Part shown: positions 1 through 7,080 of the stretch, one piece after another
How positions within the stretch are numbered: the stretch's first letter is position 1
How the letters are laid out: each line of letters opens with the position of its first letter
Assembly (NCBI GenBank): GCA_964629325.1
Contig: CAZVSC010000059.1
Span: 1 to 16,711 of the forward strand
Origin: Eutrophocola sp964629325
GTDB taxonomy: Bacteria > Pseudomonadota > Gammaproteobacteria > Pseudomonadales > Pseudohongiellaceae
Direction of reading: 5' to 3'
Length of the DNA: 16,711 bases
Made by a program: the position numbers and the translations under genes
The notes under the pieces: generated by a model
Seen by the model: only the letters and a program-made list of their open reading frames with translations
Told to the model about the DNA's origin: nothing
Database searches by the model: none

Positions 1-10
1 TATCCGGCAA

Positions 11-27
11 GGCAGACGGAGTCTGCC
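11..27. repeat. Short perfect hairpin, possibly a decayed REP element
   Basis: GGCAGAC (11-17) and GTCTGCC (21-27) pair perfectly around a GGA loop. The flanks, AA before the left arm and GCATC after the right arm, resemble the inner part of the REP-like element at 7009-7050. The outer stem of that element is not complementary here, so REP ancestry is only a guess. No T-run follows, so it is not a clear terminator. It may belong to the 3' end of a gene left of the window. Confidence 0.4.
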
Positions 28-38
28 GCATCTTTACA

Positions 39-73
39 AGAAGAAAGAAGAAAGAGGAAAGAGGAAAGAGGAA
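39..73 (+). repeat. Five tandem purine heptamers in the leader of the first gene
   Basis: Two copies of AGAAGAA (39-52) are followed by three of AGAGGAA (53-73), then AGGGG at 74-78 and the ATG at 85. Every unit is pure purine and resembles a Shine-Dalgarno core, so the array sits directly against the ribosome entry site. Tandem units of seven bases can expand or contract by replication slippage, which here would change leader length or ribosome binding but not the reading frame. Any effect on expression is inferred. Confidence 0.75.
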
Positions 74-84
74 AGGGGTCAGGC

Positions 85-912
85 ATGCAGTACAACTTTA
101 TAAAAGTGTTTCAGGTGGTTATCGTTGCCTTGGTGTTTGGAGGCGATGTTTTCGCCCAGGACCAGGAATACCTGATCAGGGTCATGCCATCCGGCGGGCC
201 CGCCCCGCGCCTGGCTAATGGTAAGCCCGATTTGACCGGCATGTGGCTGCCCAACAGTGCCGGACAGGGCGTAAGTGGCCGCTTCGGCGTCGAACCTGCT
301 GCCCGTCGCCAGTTCGATCCGGCAGTGACGCCGGAACTGCCGCCGCAGTTTCTTCCCGCCGCCCGCGCACGCATGGACAACATGTCCGAAATCGAACTGG
401 AGTTGTCGAAGTCTTCCGTCAACTGCATGCCGCGCGGCGTACCCGCCATCTGGCTGCAGAATCCCTACGGCACCATGCTGGTCCACAAGGAAGACGTCTT
501 CGTGCAGCTCTATGAAGTGCTGAACAACTTCCGCGTCATCTACACCGACGGCCGCGCGGCGCCCGAGTACCCCGAGCCGCTCTTCCACGGCAACAGCACC
601 GCACACTGGGAAGGGGACACGCTGGTCATCGAGTCCACCACCTTCGACGATCGCACCTATATCATGCCCAACGGCTGGTACCACAGCGACGAGCTGAAGG
701 TCACCGAGCGCTACTCACGCCCGTCCGAGAACTATCTTGTCGTGGAAGTGATCGTCGACGATCCCCAGGTGCTCGCCGAACCCTGGCATTCAGCCCCGCG
801 CCGCTGGACCCTGACGCAGACGCCGATCAACGAATTCTACTGCACCAACAACCAGGAGCTGGACGAGCTGGAAGAGCTGCGCCGGCAGCTGGAAGAGGAG
901 AGTGGCGAGTAA
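85..912 (+). CDS. Secreted two-cysteine protein of unnamed family (paralogue 1)
   Basis: I do not recognise a named function. The 275-residue product begins with a hydrophobic signal peptide that likely ends at VFA-Q (about residue 24), so it should be periplasmic or exported. Motifs in order: a GxW-type block NGKPDLTGMW (45-54), Cys114 in NCMPRGVP, the segment RVIYTDGR (150-157), WEGDTLVIES (175-184), HSDELKVTERY (200-210), and Cys253 in EFYC. The same series occurs in three other proteins of this window. The two cysteines, 139 residues apart, probably form a disulfide. The tail (256-275) is a Glu/Leu-rich charged helix unique to this copy. The start at 85 has AGGGG at 74-78, six bases upstream. 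The stop overlaps the next start by one base (TAATG), which implies translational coupling to the GyrI-like gene. Confidence 0.85.
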   Translation: MQYNFIKVFQVVIVALVFGGDVFAQDQEYLIRVMPSGGPAPRLANGKPDLTGMWLPNSAGQGVSGRFGVEPAARRQFDPAVTPELPPQFLPAARARMDNMSEIELELSKSSVNCMPRGVPAIWLQNPYGTMLVHKEDVFVQLYEVLNNFRVIYTDGRAAPEYPEPLFHGNSTAHWEGDTLVIESTTFDDRTYIMPNGWYHSDELKVTERYSRPSENYLVVEVIVDDPQVLAEPWHSAPRRWTLTQTPINEFYCTNNQELDELEELRRQLEEESGE

Positions 913-1391
913 TGGCCGCCCTGGAGCCCGTCGTCGTCGATCGGGAAGCTTTCACCGTCATAGGTGTGGAGTACCAGGGCCCGATGGATAATTTCGAGGG
1001 CATCTCAGGCGTCTGGGGCAGCTACTCGAAGCGTGCCGGGGAGATCGAGCCCAAGGCGAGCGAGACCAACGGCTTCGGCGTGTTCTACTCGACCCCCGAG
1101 CAGGCGGAACTGGGCGAGACCTGCTACATGGCCTGTGCGCCGGTAACGGCAAAGACCCGGGTGCCCGAGGGGATGGAGAAACTGCAGGTGCCCGGTGGCA
1201 AATTCGCCATGCTCACGCACAAGGGCATCCTCACGGATTTGCCGAAAGCCTTTGAAACGTTGTTCCGCTGGATCGCCGACTCGCCCTATGAGGTGGCAGG
1301 AAGCCCGGGTTACGAATTGTATGACGAGCGCTTCAGTCCCTCGTCGCCCGAGTGCGAGATCGATATCTATATCCCGGTAAAACAGGGCTGA
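912..1391 (+). CDS. GyrI-like / AraC effector-binding-domain protein
   Basis: This 159-residue cytoplasmic protein is a free-standing GyrI-like small-molecule binding domain, the fold found at the C-terminus of AraC-type regulators such as Rob and in Cass2-like proteins. Recognisable parts are the start with its VGVEYQGP-like strand (ITVIGVEYQGP type), ISGVWGSY in the first helix (about 31-38), GGKFAMLTHKG in the middle (about 95-105), the YELYDERF segment (about 135-142) and the closing EIDIYIPVK strand. There is no DNA-binding domain, so it may bind or sequester a ligand rather than act alone as a transcription factor. It overlaps the upstream secreted-protein gene by one base. Its ribosome site, AGGAG at 896-900, lies inside that gene. 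Coupled expression suggests that the two products respond to, or handle, the same compound. The ligand is unknown. Confidence 0.85.
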   Translation: MAALEPVVVDREAFTVIGVEYQGPMDNFEGISGVWGSYSKRAGEIEPKASETNGFGVFYSTPEQAELGETCYMACAPVTAKTRVPEGMEKLQVPGGKFAMLTHKGILTDLPKAFETLFRWIADSPYEVAGSPGYELYDERFSPSSPECEIDIYIPVKQG

Positions 1392-1442
1392 TTCATGGGC
1401 GTTTTGCCCGCCAGGTAGCCCTGAATTATTTATTCCAGCCTC

Positions 1443-1470
1443 TTTACTGCGTCATTGGATTAGATACAAT
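1443..1470 (+). promoter_or_regulatory. Predicted sigma-70-type promoter for the protease/transglutaminase/ligase operon
   Basis: TTTACT (1443-1448) and TACAAT (1465-1470) match four and five of six consensus bases, with a 16-base spacer. A start of transcription about seven bases on would fall near 1477, only a few bases before the ATG at 1481. This position separates the operon from the GyrI-like gene ending at 1391. The prediction is by eye. Confidence 0.45.
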
Positions 1471-1480
1471 GCGCGGCCAC

Positions 1481-2050
1481 ATGAACATACGCACCTTATT
1501 TTTTCCGACGGCAACCCTGGCCGTACTGGTGCTGTTTTTACCCGGTTTTTCCCCAGTCTTTGCCCAGCCCGAAATTCCGGTTGTCGATGCCATGCCCGCC
1601 GAGCCGCAAAAGATCATCCTCGGCTGGCTGGAAAACATCCGCGTTATGCCTTCCCGTACTCTGATGCGCGCCAAGCTCGACTCCGGTGCCCGTACCAGCA
1701 CCATCCACGCCGAGGACATCGAGTACAGCGAGTACACCGGCCAGACCTGGGTGACCTTCAGCATCCTCAAGGACCACGATGATCCCGACAGTGAACGTGT
1801 TCAGATGGAACTGCCGCTGCAGAAGCATGTCAACATCAAGCTGCGCTACACACCTGAGCGGGACGAGCGGCCGGTGGTAATGCTGAATATTTGCCTGGCC
1901 GGTACCATCTACGAGGTGCCGTTCAGCCTGACAGAGCGCTCGGATTTCAATTACCCGGTGCTGCTTGGCCGCGAGTTCATCCAGGAATACTTTCTGATCG
2001 ATCCCAGCAAAACCTACTCCCAGCGCACCCGCTGTCCGCGCGCAGAGTAA
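1481..2050 (+). CDS. Retropepsin-like aspartic protease (PF05618 'ATP-dependent zinc protease' family), exported
   Basis: The 189-residue product belongs to the family long labelled ATP-dependent zinc protease but now regarded as retropepsin-like aspartic peptidases. A signal peptide (about 1-28, ending FSPVFA-Q) predicts a periplasmic enzyme. The catalytic region is AKLDSGARTSTIHA (64-77), with Asp67 in the D-S-G-A triad. The second conserved block, LLGREFIQEYFLIDP (161-175), is typical of the fold. The ATG at 1481 is chosen because the signal peptide starts there. The ATG at 1469 lies inside the predicted -10 box, and an in-frame ATG at 1352 lies inside the preceding gene. No Shine-Dalgarno sequence precedes 1481. 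It heads an operon with an inactive transglutaminase and an ATP-grasp ligase. This trio is known in proteobacteria, and I recall it being named rlo for osmotic stress tolerance. The substrate is unknown. Confidence 0.85.
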   Translation: MNIRTLFFPTATLAVLVLFLPGFSPVFAQPEIPVVDAMPAEPQKIILGWLENIRVMPSRTLMRAKLDSGARTSTIHAEDIEYSEYTGQTWVTFSILKDHDDPDSERVQMELPLQKHVNIKLRYTPERDERPVVMLNICLAGTIYEVPFSLTERSDFNYPVLLGREFIQEYFLIDPSKTYSQRTRCPRAE

Positions 2051-2056
2051 CCGGCC

Positions 2057-3601
2057 ATGTTCAGATCCCTCAAGCTCCCGCTGGTCCTGGTACTGGCACT
2101 GCTCCTCTCCGCGATAGGTCTGTTCATCGCCTGGATGAAAGTGGACAGGCTGCATTTTCCGCTTCAGCCCGGACTGGAAACCGAGGTCTGGACGGTCGAG
2201 GCACGCCTGGACTTCACCGGCCGCAACGGCACGGCACGCGTCGTGTTTGCCCTGCCCGAGGCAACGCCTGGGTTCACCCGTATCGATGAGAGTTTTGTCT
2301 CCCGTGCCTTTGGTCTCACACTGAGTGAGGACGGCCCCATTCGCAACGCCGACTGGACTTTGCGCCGCTCGCGCGGTGACCAGTCGCTGTTCTACCGCCT
2401 GCATGTCTACCCGGAAGGCAATGCCTTCAGGAACACGTTGCCTGCAGAGGAGATAGACGAATTCCCGGAAGTGCCGGAATATCCGGAGCCGCTGGCTTCG
2501 GCGGTAACTGATGTGCTGGCCAGGGCGCGTAGCGAGTCCGCCGACATCTTCAGTTTCGCCAGCCGGCTGCTGGCCCTGTTGGCCGACGACTCGGATGAGA
2601 ACGTCAAGGTGATCCGCGATTCACTGCCCCGAGACCAGTGGGAAGGACTGGTCACCGAGATCCTGGCCGGTGCCCGCATTCCCTCGCGTGTAGTGTATGG
2701 CGTCTCACTTCAGGAAGGTTTTATCGAGCAACCGCTCATTCCCTGGATCGAGGTCAATAATGGCCAGCGCTGGCGCGGTTTCGATCCACAAACCGGGGCC
2801 CAGGGCTACCCGGCCCGCTTCTTTCCCTGGATGCGCGGCAACCGTGAACTGGTTACTACCGACGGCGTGCGCAATCTCCAGGTCAATTTTTCCGTGACCA
2901 AGCTGACCATTCCCCAGGAGACCCTGGCGCAGCAGGTCGAAGGCACGCTGCTGACAGGGTTGCTGAATTTCTCCCTGTACAGCCTGCCCATCGCCAGCCA
3001 GGAAGTGTACAAGGTATTGTTGATGGTGCCGCTGGGCGCCCTGGTGGTGGCCTTCATGCGGGTGGTTATCGGTTTGCCGACCTTTGGTACGTTCACCCCG
3101 ATCCTCATCGCCCTGGCGTTCCGCGAGACACAGCTGGGCTGGGGCCTCATGTTGTTCCTGATTATACTGCTCACCGGCTGCCTGCTGCGCGTGGCGCTGG
3201 CCAACCTGCGCCTGCTGCTGGTGCCGCGCCTGGCATGCATGCTGGTCATCGTCATTGGACTCATGGTCTTCATGAGCCTGCTGAGCAACCGGCTTGGCTT
3301 CGCCCAGGGCCTGTCGATCGCGCTGTTCCCTATGGTCATCCTCACCATGACCATCGAGCGCATGTCGATTGTCTGGGAGGAGCGCGGCGGCTGGGAAACC
3401 TTCAAGGAAACCCTCGGCACCATACTGGTGGCGGTGTGCGGATTCTACGTCATGAACCACTACCTGCTCGAACACCTGATGTTCAACTTCCCCGAGCTGC
3501 TGCTGGTCCTGTTGAGTGTATGCCTGCTGTTCGGCAACTACACCGGCTACCGCGTGTCGGAACTCCTGCGCTTCCGCGATCTCTCGGTCGGTAAATCCTG
3601 A
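2057..3601 (+). CDS. Inactive transglutaminase fused to seven transmembrane helices (RloB-like)
   Basis: This 514-residue inner-membrane protein has one N-terminal helix (about 7-27), a periplasmic transglutaminase-like region (about 40-295) and roughly seven C-terminal helices (about 305-495). The conserved family signature GLPTFGTFTPILIALAFRET lies at 339-358. In the transglutaminase fold the expected catalytic Cys is missing before ARIPSRVVYG (206-215). The usual HAWVEV strand reads IPWIEV (228-233), which loses the catalytic His, while the Asp of FDP (242-244) remains. It is therefore a pseudo-enzyme and probably binds a peptide or peptidoglycan-like ligand. It starts six bases after the protease gene and overlaps the ligase gene by one base (TGATG), so the three are cotranslated. 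Known operon context (protease, dead transglutaminase, ATP-grasp amidoligase) points to synthesis and turnover of a peptide-type modification across the membrane. Confidence 0.87.
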   Translation: MFRSLKLPLVLVLALLLSAIGLFIAWMKVDRLHFPLQPGLETEVWTVEARLDFTGRNGTARVVFALPEATPGFTRIDESFVSRAFGLTLSEDGPIRNADWTLRRSRGDQSLFYRLHVYPEGNAFRNTLPAEEIDEFPEVPEYPEPLASAVTDVLARARSESADIFSFASRLLALLADDSDENVKVIRDSLPRDQWEGLVTEILAGARIPSRVVYGVSLQEGFIEQPLIPWIEVNNGQRWRGFDPQTGAQGYPARFFPWMRGNRELVTTDGVRNLQVNFSVTKLTIPQETLAQQVEGTLLTGLLNFSLYSLPIASQEVYKVLLMVPLGALVVAFMRVVIGLPTFGTFTPILIALAFRETQLGWGLMLFLIILLTGCLLRVALANLRLLLVPRLACMLVIVIGLMVFMSLLSNRLGFAQGLSIALFPMVILTMTIERMSIVWEERGGWETFKETLGTILVAVCGFYVMNHYLLEHLMFNFPELLLVLLSVCLLFGNYTGYRVSELLRFRDLSVGKS

Positions 3602-4539
3602 TGCTGCTGACCTGGCGCCGGCTCGAACGCAAGGGCGTGCTGGGCATTAATGCCCGCAACCACGCCTACGTGATGCGCTACAACCCGCGACATTGCTACC
3701 CGCTGGTCGATGACAAGCTGAAGACCAAGCGCCTGGCCATCGCCGCGGGCATCGCTGTCCCCGAGCTTTTTGGCGCGGTCGCAACGCCCCATGACCTGTC
3801 GCACCTGACTGACATCATTGGCCACCGTCACCAGTTCGTGATCAAGCCGGCGCATGGCAGTGGCGGCGAGGGCGTCCTGGTCATCGACGGCATGCGCAAG
3901 GACCTGTATGTAAAACCGGACGGCCGCGCACTGACACTCGACGACATCAGTTACCACGCCTCCAATATTCTCAGCGGCATCTACAGTCTTGGCGGTCTCG
4001 CCGACATGGCCATGATCGAATACAAGGTCTGTGTCGACAGCATCCTGGCGCCGGTCAGTTACCGCGGCGTCCCCGATATTCGCCTGCTGGTGTTCCGCGG
4101 CGTGCCTGTCATGGCGATGATCCGCCTGCCGACGCGGGACTCCGACGGCAAGGCCAACCTGCACCAGGGAGCGGTCGGTGTCGGCATCGACCTGGCTACC
4201 GGCGTGACTACGGAAGGCGTGTGGCGCAACCGCGTGGTCGTCGAACATCCTGATTTTGGTGTGCAGCTGCCGGGCCTGCAGATTCCCGCCTGGGACAAAA
4301 TGCTGACCCTGGGCGCGCGTTGCTTCGAACTCACGGGGCTCGGCTACATGGGTGTGGATATCGTGCTCGACCAGACCTTCGGTCCGCTTATCCTCGAGAT
4401 CAATGCCCGCCCCGGTCTCGCCATTCAGATCGCCAACCAGCAGGGACTGCGCAGGCGCCTGGAAATGGTGGAAGGCTTTGAAACAGTAACCGGTGACGCC
4501 GAAGCGCGGGCGCAACTGAGCCGGGAGCTGTTCGGCTAA
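3601..4539 (+). CDS. ATP-grasp alpha-L-glutamate ligase-like protein (PF14397 type)
   Basis: The 312-residue cytoplasmic enzyme has the ATP-grasp fold, which forms amide bonds through an acyl-phosphate intermediate. Visible parts are VIKPAHGSGGEGVLVI (80-95), with Lys82 and the glycine-rich loop for ATP, then DIRLLVFRGVPVMAMIRLP (159-177) and NLHQGAVGVGID (186-197). The metal-binding end is GVDIVLD (251-257) and LEINARPGLAIQ (265-276), with Glu266 and Asn268 placed to bind magnesium. The family is annotated as alpha-L-glutamate ligase-like, related to RimK, but its acceptor is not established. The start at 3601 overlaps the stop of the transglutaminase gene, and the gene ends 29 bases before a strong terminator. 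I infer that it makes a peptide or amino-acid conjugate that the membrane partner binds and the retropepsin-like enzyme cuts. Confidence 0.85.
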   Translation: MLLTWRRLERKGVLGINARNHAYVMRYNPRHCYPLVDDKLKTKRLAIAAGIAVPELFGAVATPHDLSHLTDIIGHRHQFVIKPAHGSGGEGVLVIDGMRKDLYVKPDGRALTLDDISYHASNILSGIYSLGGLADMAMIEYKVCVDSILAPVSYRGVPDIRLLVFRGVPVMAMIRLPTRDSDGKANLHQGAVGVGIDLATGVTTEGVWRNRVVVEHPDFGVQLPGLQIPAWDKMLTLGARCFELTGLGYMGVDIVLDQTFGPLILEINARPGLAIQIANQQGLRRRLEMVEGFETVTGDAEARAQLSRELFG

Positions 4540-4568
4540 TACCTGCATAAAAAGGGGGAGGGGGTTTG

Positions 4569-4605
4569 GGGGCGTTGCCTGTAAAAAGCAACGCCCCTTT
4601 TTTTT
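4569..4605 (+). terminator. Rho-independent terminator of the three-gene operon
   Basis: GGGGCGTTGC (4569-4578) pairs perfectly with GCAACGCCCC (4588-4597) around a nine-base loop and is followed at once by eight T (4598-4605). It serves the plus strand. In the minus direction the hairpin is followed by C-rich sequence, so it is a weaker stop for the converging DUF2721 gene. Confidence 0.93.
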
Positions 4606-4612
4606 GCCTTCC

Positions 4613-5053
4613 TCAGTCTTCGTGAAACTGGAAGGCTGACGTGCTCATGCGTATCTCCCGCAAGAACAGGATGAAGGCCGCACTCAGGCACAGCATCGCC
4701 ACCACGAACAGGAAGGCGATAAAGTTGTTCAGTTCGATACCAAAGACGGCGCCCAGGAACAGGAACACGATCACCAGGCAGATCAGCAGGGCGCAGGACG
4801 TGGCCAGGGTGATGGCCCAGTTGGTCCAGGAGGCGCGGATGTCGAGGCGGTTCAATTCGGCTCGGATGGCGGCCTGTTCTTCTTCGCTGGCACTCGCCTT
4901 TTTATCTTTCAGGAAGCGGCCGCGGTCGACAATGCGACCCAGCCGGTTGGACATCACCATCAGTGCGCCGCTGATCCCCGCGAGCAGGAATACCGGCGCG
5001 ACGGCGAGCTGGATGACGCCGGAGATACTGCTGACCTGAAACAACGCGTCCAC
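4613..5053 (-). CDS. DUF2721 family membrane protein
   Basis: The 146-residue product matches the DUF2721 family, whose function is unknown. It shows the characteristic N-terminus VSSISGVIQLAVAPVFLLAGI (7-27) and the following NRLGRIVDRGR segment (36-46). Three membrane helices are predicted (about 13-34, 78-105, 109-132), with a charged cytoplasmic loop between the first two (about 44-75). The start is GTG at 5051-5053; the next Met is inside the first helix, so GTG is needed to keep the conserved N-terminus. AGGA lies about 13 bases upstream. Only six bases separate it from the stop of the DUF6152 fusion gene, so the two form an operon. That link between a membrane protein and an exported protein may be functional but is unproven. 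Confidence 0.85.
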   Translation of the reverse strand: MDALFQVSSISGVIQLAVAPVFLLAGISGALMVMSNRLGRIVDRGRFLKDKKASASEEEQAAIRAELNRLDIRASWTNWAITLATSCALLICLVIVFLFLGAVFGIELNNFIAFLFVVAMLCLSAAFILFLREIRMSTSAFQFHED

Positions 5054-5059
5054 TTATAT

Positions 5060-6127
5060 TCAATCCTGGTATTCGCTGATTTCGTCACATTCGAACGGCA
5101 GTATCTCCACCCCCGGTACGTGGATCCATTTTTTGGACAGTTGCACCGGCGTCATGAAATTGACCGCGTCCGTCACTGTCATCTGGTAATCCATGAAGGC
5201 GCCGTCCTCGATCATGGTAAAACGTTCCTCGATGCCGGCGGCACGGCTGAGCGGTATGCCGCGCTGGTTCAGCCAGGGAAAACCGATATGCGTGGTGCGG
5301 GCCACCAGCGTGCTGTCAGCCCCCCACGGTTCACCGCCTTCCCACCAGCCCCAGGAATAGCCGAGCAGGGTGTAAGGCGTGCCCGCCGGAGCGCCTGTTT
5401 CGCCGATATGGATGGTGCGGCGCAGGTCGTACTCCTCGATGCGCAGTACCACGTTGTCGCCGTCGCGAATGATTTCCATCGGCAACGGCTGCTCCATGAT
5501 CAGCGGCATGCCTTTCGGGTTGCAGTTATTGGTGGGGTTGTCGCGGGCCAGGTCGAAGTTGTCGAGCACCTGGGTTGCCACTTTGGTGAGCGGGTACTGG
5601 TGCAAATCGTAATCACGGTTGATGGACTCCGGAAACAGGAAGCCGTCAGCACCGGTGAAAGTCCACATGCGGAAGATGCCCCATTCGGGATGGCTGCGGT
5701 CGCCTTCGGTACGAAAACGATAGGAGAAATCGCCGATCACCTCGTCCCTGAAATAGGCCTGCTGGCCGGTCTGCATGAGCAGCTCGGTGCCGTCTGGCAG
5801 CAGTACATTGGTGGCGAATGCCTCCACCTTGTCCGTGAGCGGCGGCCAGGCGGCGACACGAACGGTCATGCCTTCTTCCAGGGCGTCACGCGGAATGCCG
5901 GCGCGCTGCATGAGGGTGGGCGAGCCGCTTTCCAGATCCCATTCGATGCCATCTTCGGTTCTCAGGAAAATATGGATATGGGGATTTTCCCAGTGCAGGC
6001 GGGTGACCACGCCTTCCAGCTCCATGTGGGTGCTGTTGTCGAAACGCCCGAAAAAGCTGTGGTGGGCGAAGCCCGCTACAGGCAGGCAGAGCGCAGCGAT
6101 CAGGATAAACAGGCGGGGTCTGGACAT
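5060..6127 (-). CDS. Secreted fusion: N-terminal DUF6152 domain plus two-cysteine domain (paralogue 3)
   Basis: This 355-residue protein joins two families that are separate genes elsewhere in the window. After a signal peptide ending GFA (about residue 21), the mature chain should start HHSFFGRFD, the DUF6152 signature. WENPH with the second conserved His50 follows, and the DUF6152 part ends near residue 115. The C-terminal part carries Cys202 in NNCNPKGMP, a divergent WGADSTLVART (268-278), EERF (300-303) and Cys347 in PFECDE, equivalent to the motifs of the 85-912 protein. The cysteines are 145 residues apart. The GxW block is weak (HPEWGIFRMW, 146-155). The ATG at 6127 has AAGGGA six bases upstream (6134-6139). 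It leads an operon with the DUF2721 gene. The function is unknown; the fusion argues that the two domains act together. Confidence 0.87.
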   Translation of the reverse strand: MSRPRLFILIAALCLPVAGFAHHSFFGRFDNSTHMELEGVVTRLHWENPHIHIFLRTEDGIEWDLESGSPTLMQRAGIPRDALEEGMTVRVAAWPPLTDKVEAFATNVLLPDGTELLMQTGQQAYFRDEVIGDFSYRFRTEGDRSHPEWGIFRMWTFTGADGFLFPESINRDYDLHQYPLTKVATQVLDNFDLARDNPTNNCNPKGMPLIMEQPLPMEIIRDGDNVVLRIEEYDLRRTIHIGETGAPAGTPYTLLGYSWGWWEGGEPWGADSTLVARTTHIGFPWLNQRGIPLSRAAGIEERFTMIEDGAFMDYQMTVTDAVNFMTPVQLSKKWIHVPGVEILPFECDEISEYQD

Positions 6128-6324
6128 GGTGTTTCCCTTTAATTATCGGTCTTGGCCTGGGGCAATGATACTGCAATATCTGGCGGGGGTTGAGCCGCGT
6201 TTCAGTCGGGCTTGATAGAGGAGCTTCGTGCGGGGCCATTTAAATGACATTACACAGGTTCTTCCACCCTGGTCATATGTCTGTGTTATTCTGTGCGCGT
6301 AACTACAGCAAACGGGCAGGCATA

Positions 6325-7008
6325 GTGAACAAGATCAACCCGGTGTTACTCCTCATCATTTTCAGCATCCTGATTTTCCTGGTGCGTAAATTCTTTTTCC
6401 CGGCATATTCCGATGAGATGATCGTCAACGCCCTGCAGGGTTTTCTCGCCATCCTCGGCCCTTTGAGTTTCATCTATATCATCATCGCCTTTGCTGTCTG
6501 TGCCTTCTTTTTCGTACCCATCCTCATGCCGCTGTGCCTTTTATGCGGGGCATTCTACGGCCCGGTCGAAGGCGCCATTGTCGCCCTGGCGGGCATCACG
6601 CTCAGCTGTGTGGCCTCTACCATTTCGGTGAGGCGGGTGTTCCGCGGCATGGGCAAGGTGGTGATGGAAAACGTGGAGTACAAGAACCTGCTCAACAAGC
6701 TCACCCAGTACGGCAACGTCGTGGTCCTGCTGGTGCGGCTCGCCTTTGTCGTGCCCTACATGCTGCAAAACATCCTCCTGGCCCTGACCAATATCAGCAC
6801 AGGCCGTCTTGCGCTGCTGACCCTGATCGGCGCCATTCCGGGCGCCATGAGCTACAGCTTCCTTGGCGCCGGTCTCGTAAGCCTGGGCAACACCGACCTG
6901 TACGGCGCGATGGTCATGATTCCGGTCGTCGTGCTTTACATCGTCAACGGCGTGGTCAACCTGCTGCGCAAGAAGTCAGGGCTGGGTGATAAAGACCTGC
7001 CGGTATGA
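6325..7008 (+). CDS. TVP38/TMEM64 family membrane protein (VTT domain)
   Basis: The product is an integral membrane protein with the VTT (SNARE-associated, DedA-like) domain. Members of this superfamily have been linked to lipid scrambling or transport, but the substrate here is unknown. With the GTG start at 6325 it has 227 residues. The first helix is at about 6-22, and the VTT region runs from about 55 to 185 with GAFYGPVEGAIVALAG (75-90), RLAFVVPYMLQNILLAL (138-154) and IPGAMSYSFLGAG (171-183). A last helix is at about 195-215. GTG is preferred because AGG lies four bases before it and the N-terminus then matches the family. An in-frame ATG at 6244 would add 27 polar residues and cannot be excluded. 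The gene is divergent from the DUF6152 fusion gene, and a REP-like palindrome starts right after its stop. Confidence 0.85.
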   Translation: MNKINPVLLLIIFSILIFLVRKFFFPAYSDEMIVNALQGFLAILGPLSFIYIIIAFAVCAFFFVPILMPLCLLCGAFYGPVEGAIVALAGITLSCVASTISVRRVFRGMGKVVMENVEYKNLLNKLTQYGNVVVLLVRLAFVVPYMLQNILLALTNISTGRLALLTLIGAIPGAMSYSFLGAGLVSLGNTDLYGAMVMIPVVVLYIVNGVVNLLRKKSGLGDKDLPV

Positions 7009-7050
7009 GTAGGTCGGATAAGGTGCAAAGCACCGCATCCGACATTGCTG
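7009..7050. repeat. REP-like palindrome, copy 1
   Basis: The copy begins GTAGGTCGGATAAGG and ends CATCCGACATTGCTG. Outer arms GTCGGAT and ATCCGAC pair, as do inner arms GGTGC and GCACC around AAA. This resembles enterobacterial and pseudomonad REP elements that RAYT (TnpA-REP) transposases move. It starts on the base after the stop codon of the TVP38 gene and may also protect or end its transcript. Confidence 0.8.
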
Positions 7051-7080
7051 GCGAGTATGAAGACAGGATACAGAAGGTGA

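Noticed and set aside
1352..1480. Longer N-terminus for the retropepsin-like protease (ATG at 1352 or 1469)
   Set aside because: It would place 40 or more residues before a clean signal peptide. 1352 lies inside the GyrI-like gene and 1469 inside the predicted -10 box.
3547..4548. Open frame of 333 codons on the minus strand opposite the ATP-grasp gene
   Set aside because: The plus-strand ligase has all ATP-grasp motifs and tight operon spacing. The opposite frame is low in known motifs and overlaps the end of the transglutaminase gene.
5120..6142. Open frame of 340 codons on the plus strand opposite the DUF6152 fusion gene
   Set aside because: It is antisense to a gene with a clear signal peptide and family motifs. 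Its product is rich in His, Val, Gly and Arg with no recognisable domain, as expected for a GC-rich shadow frame.
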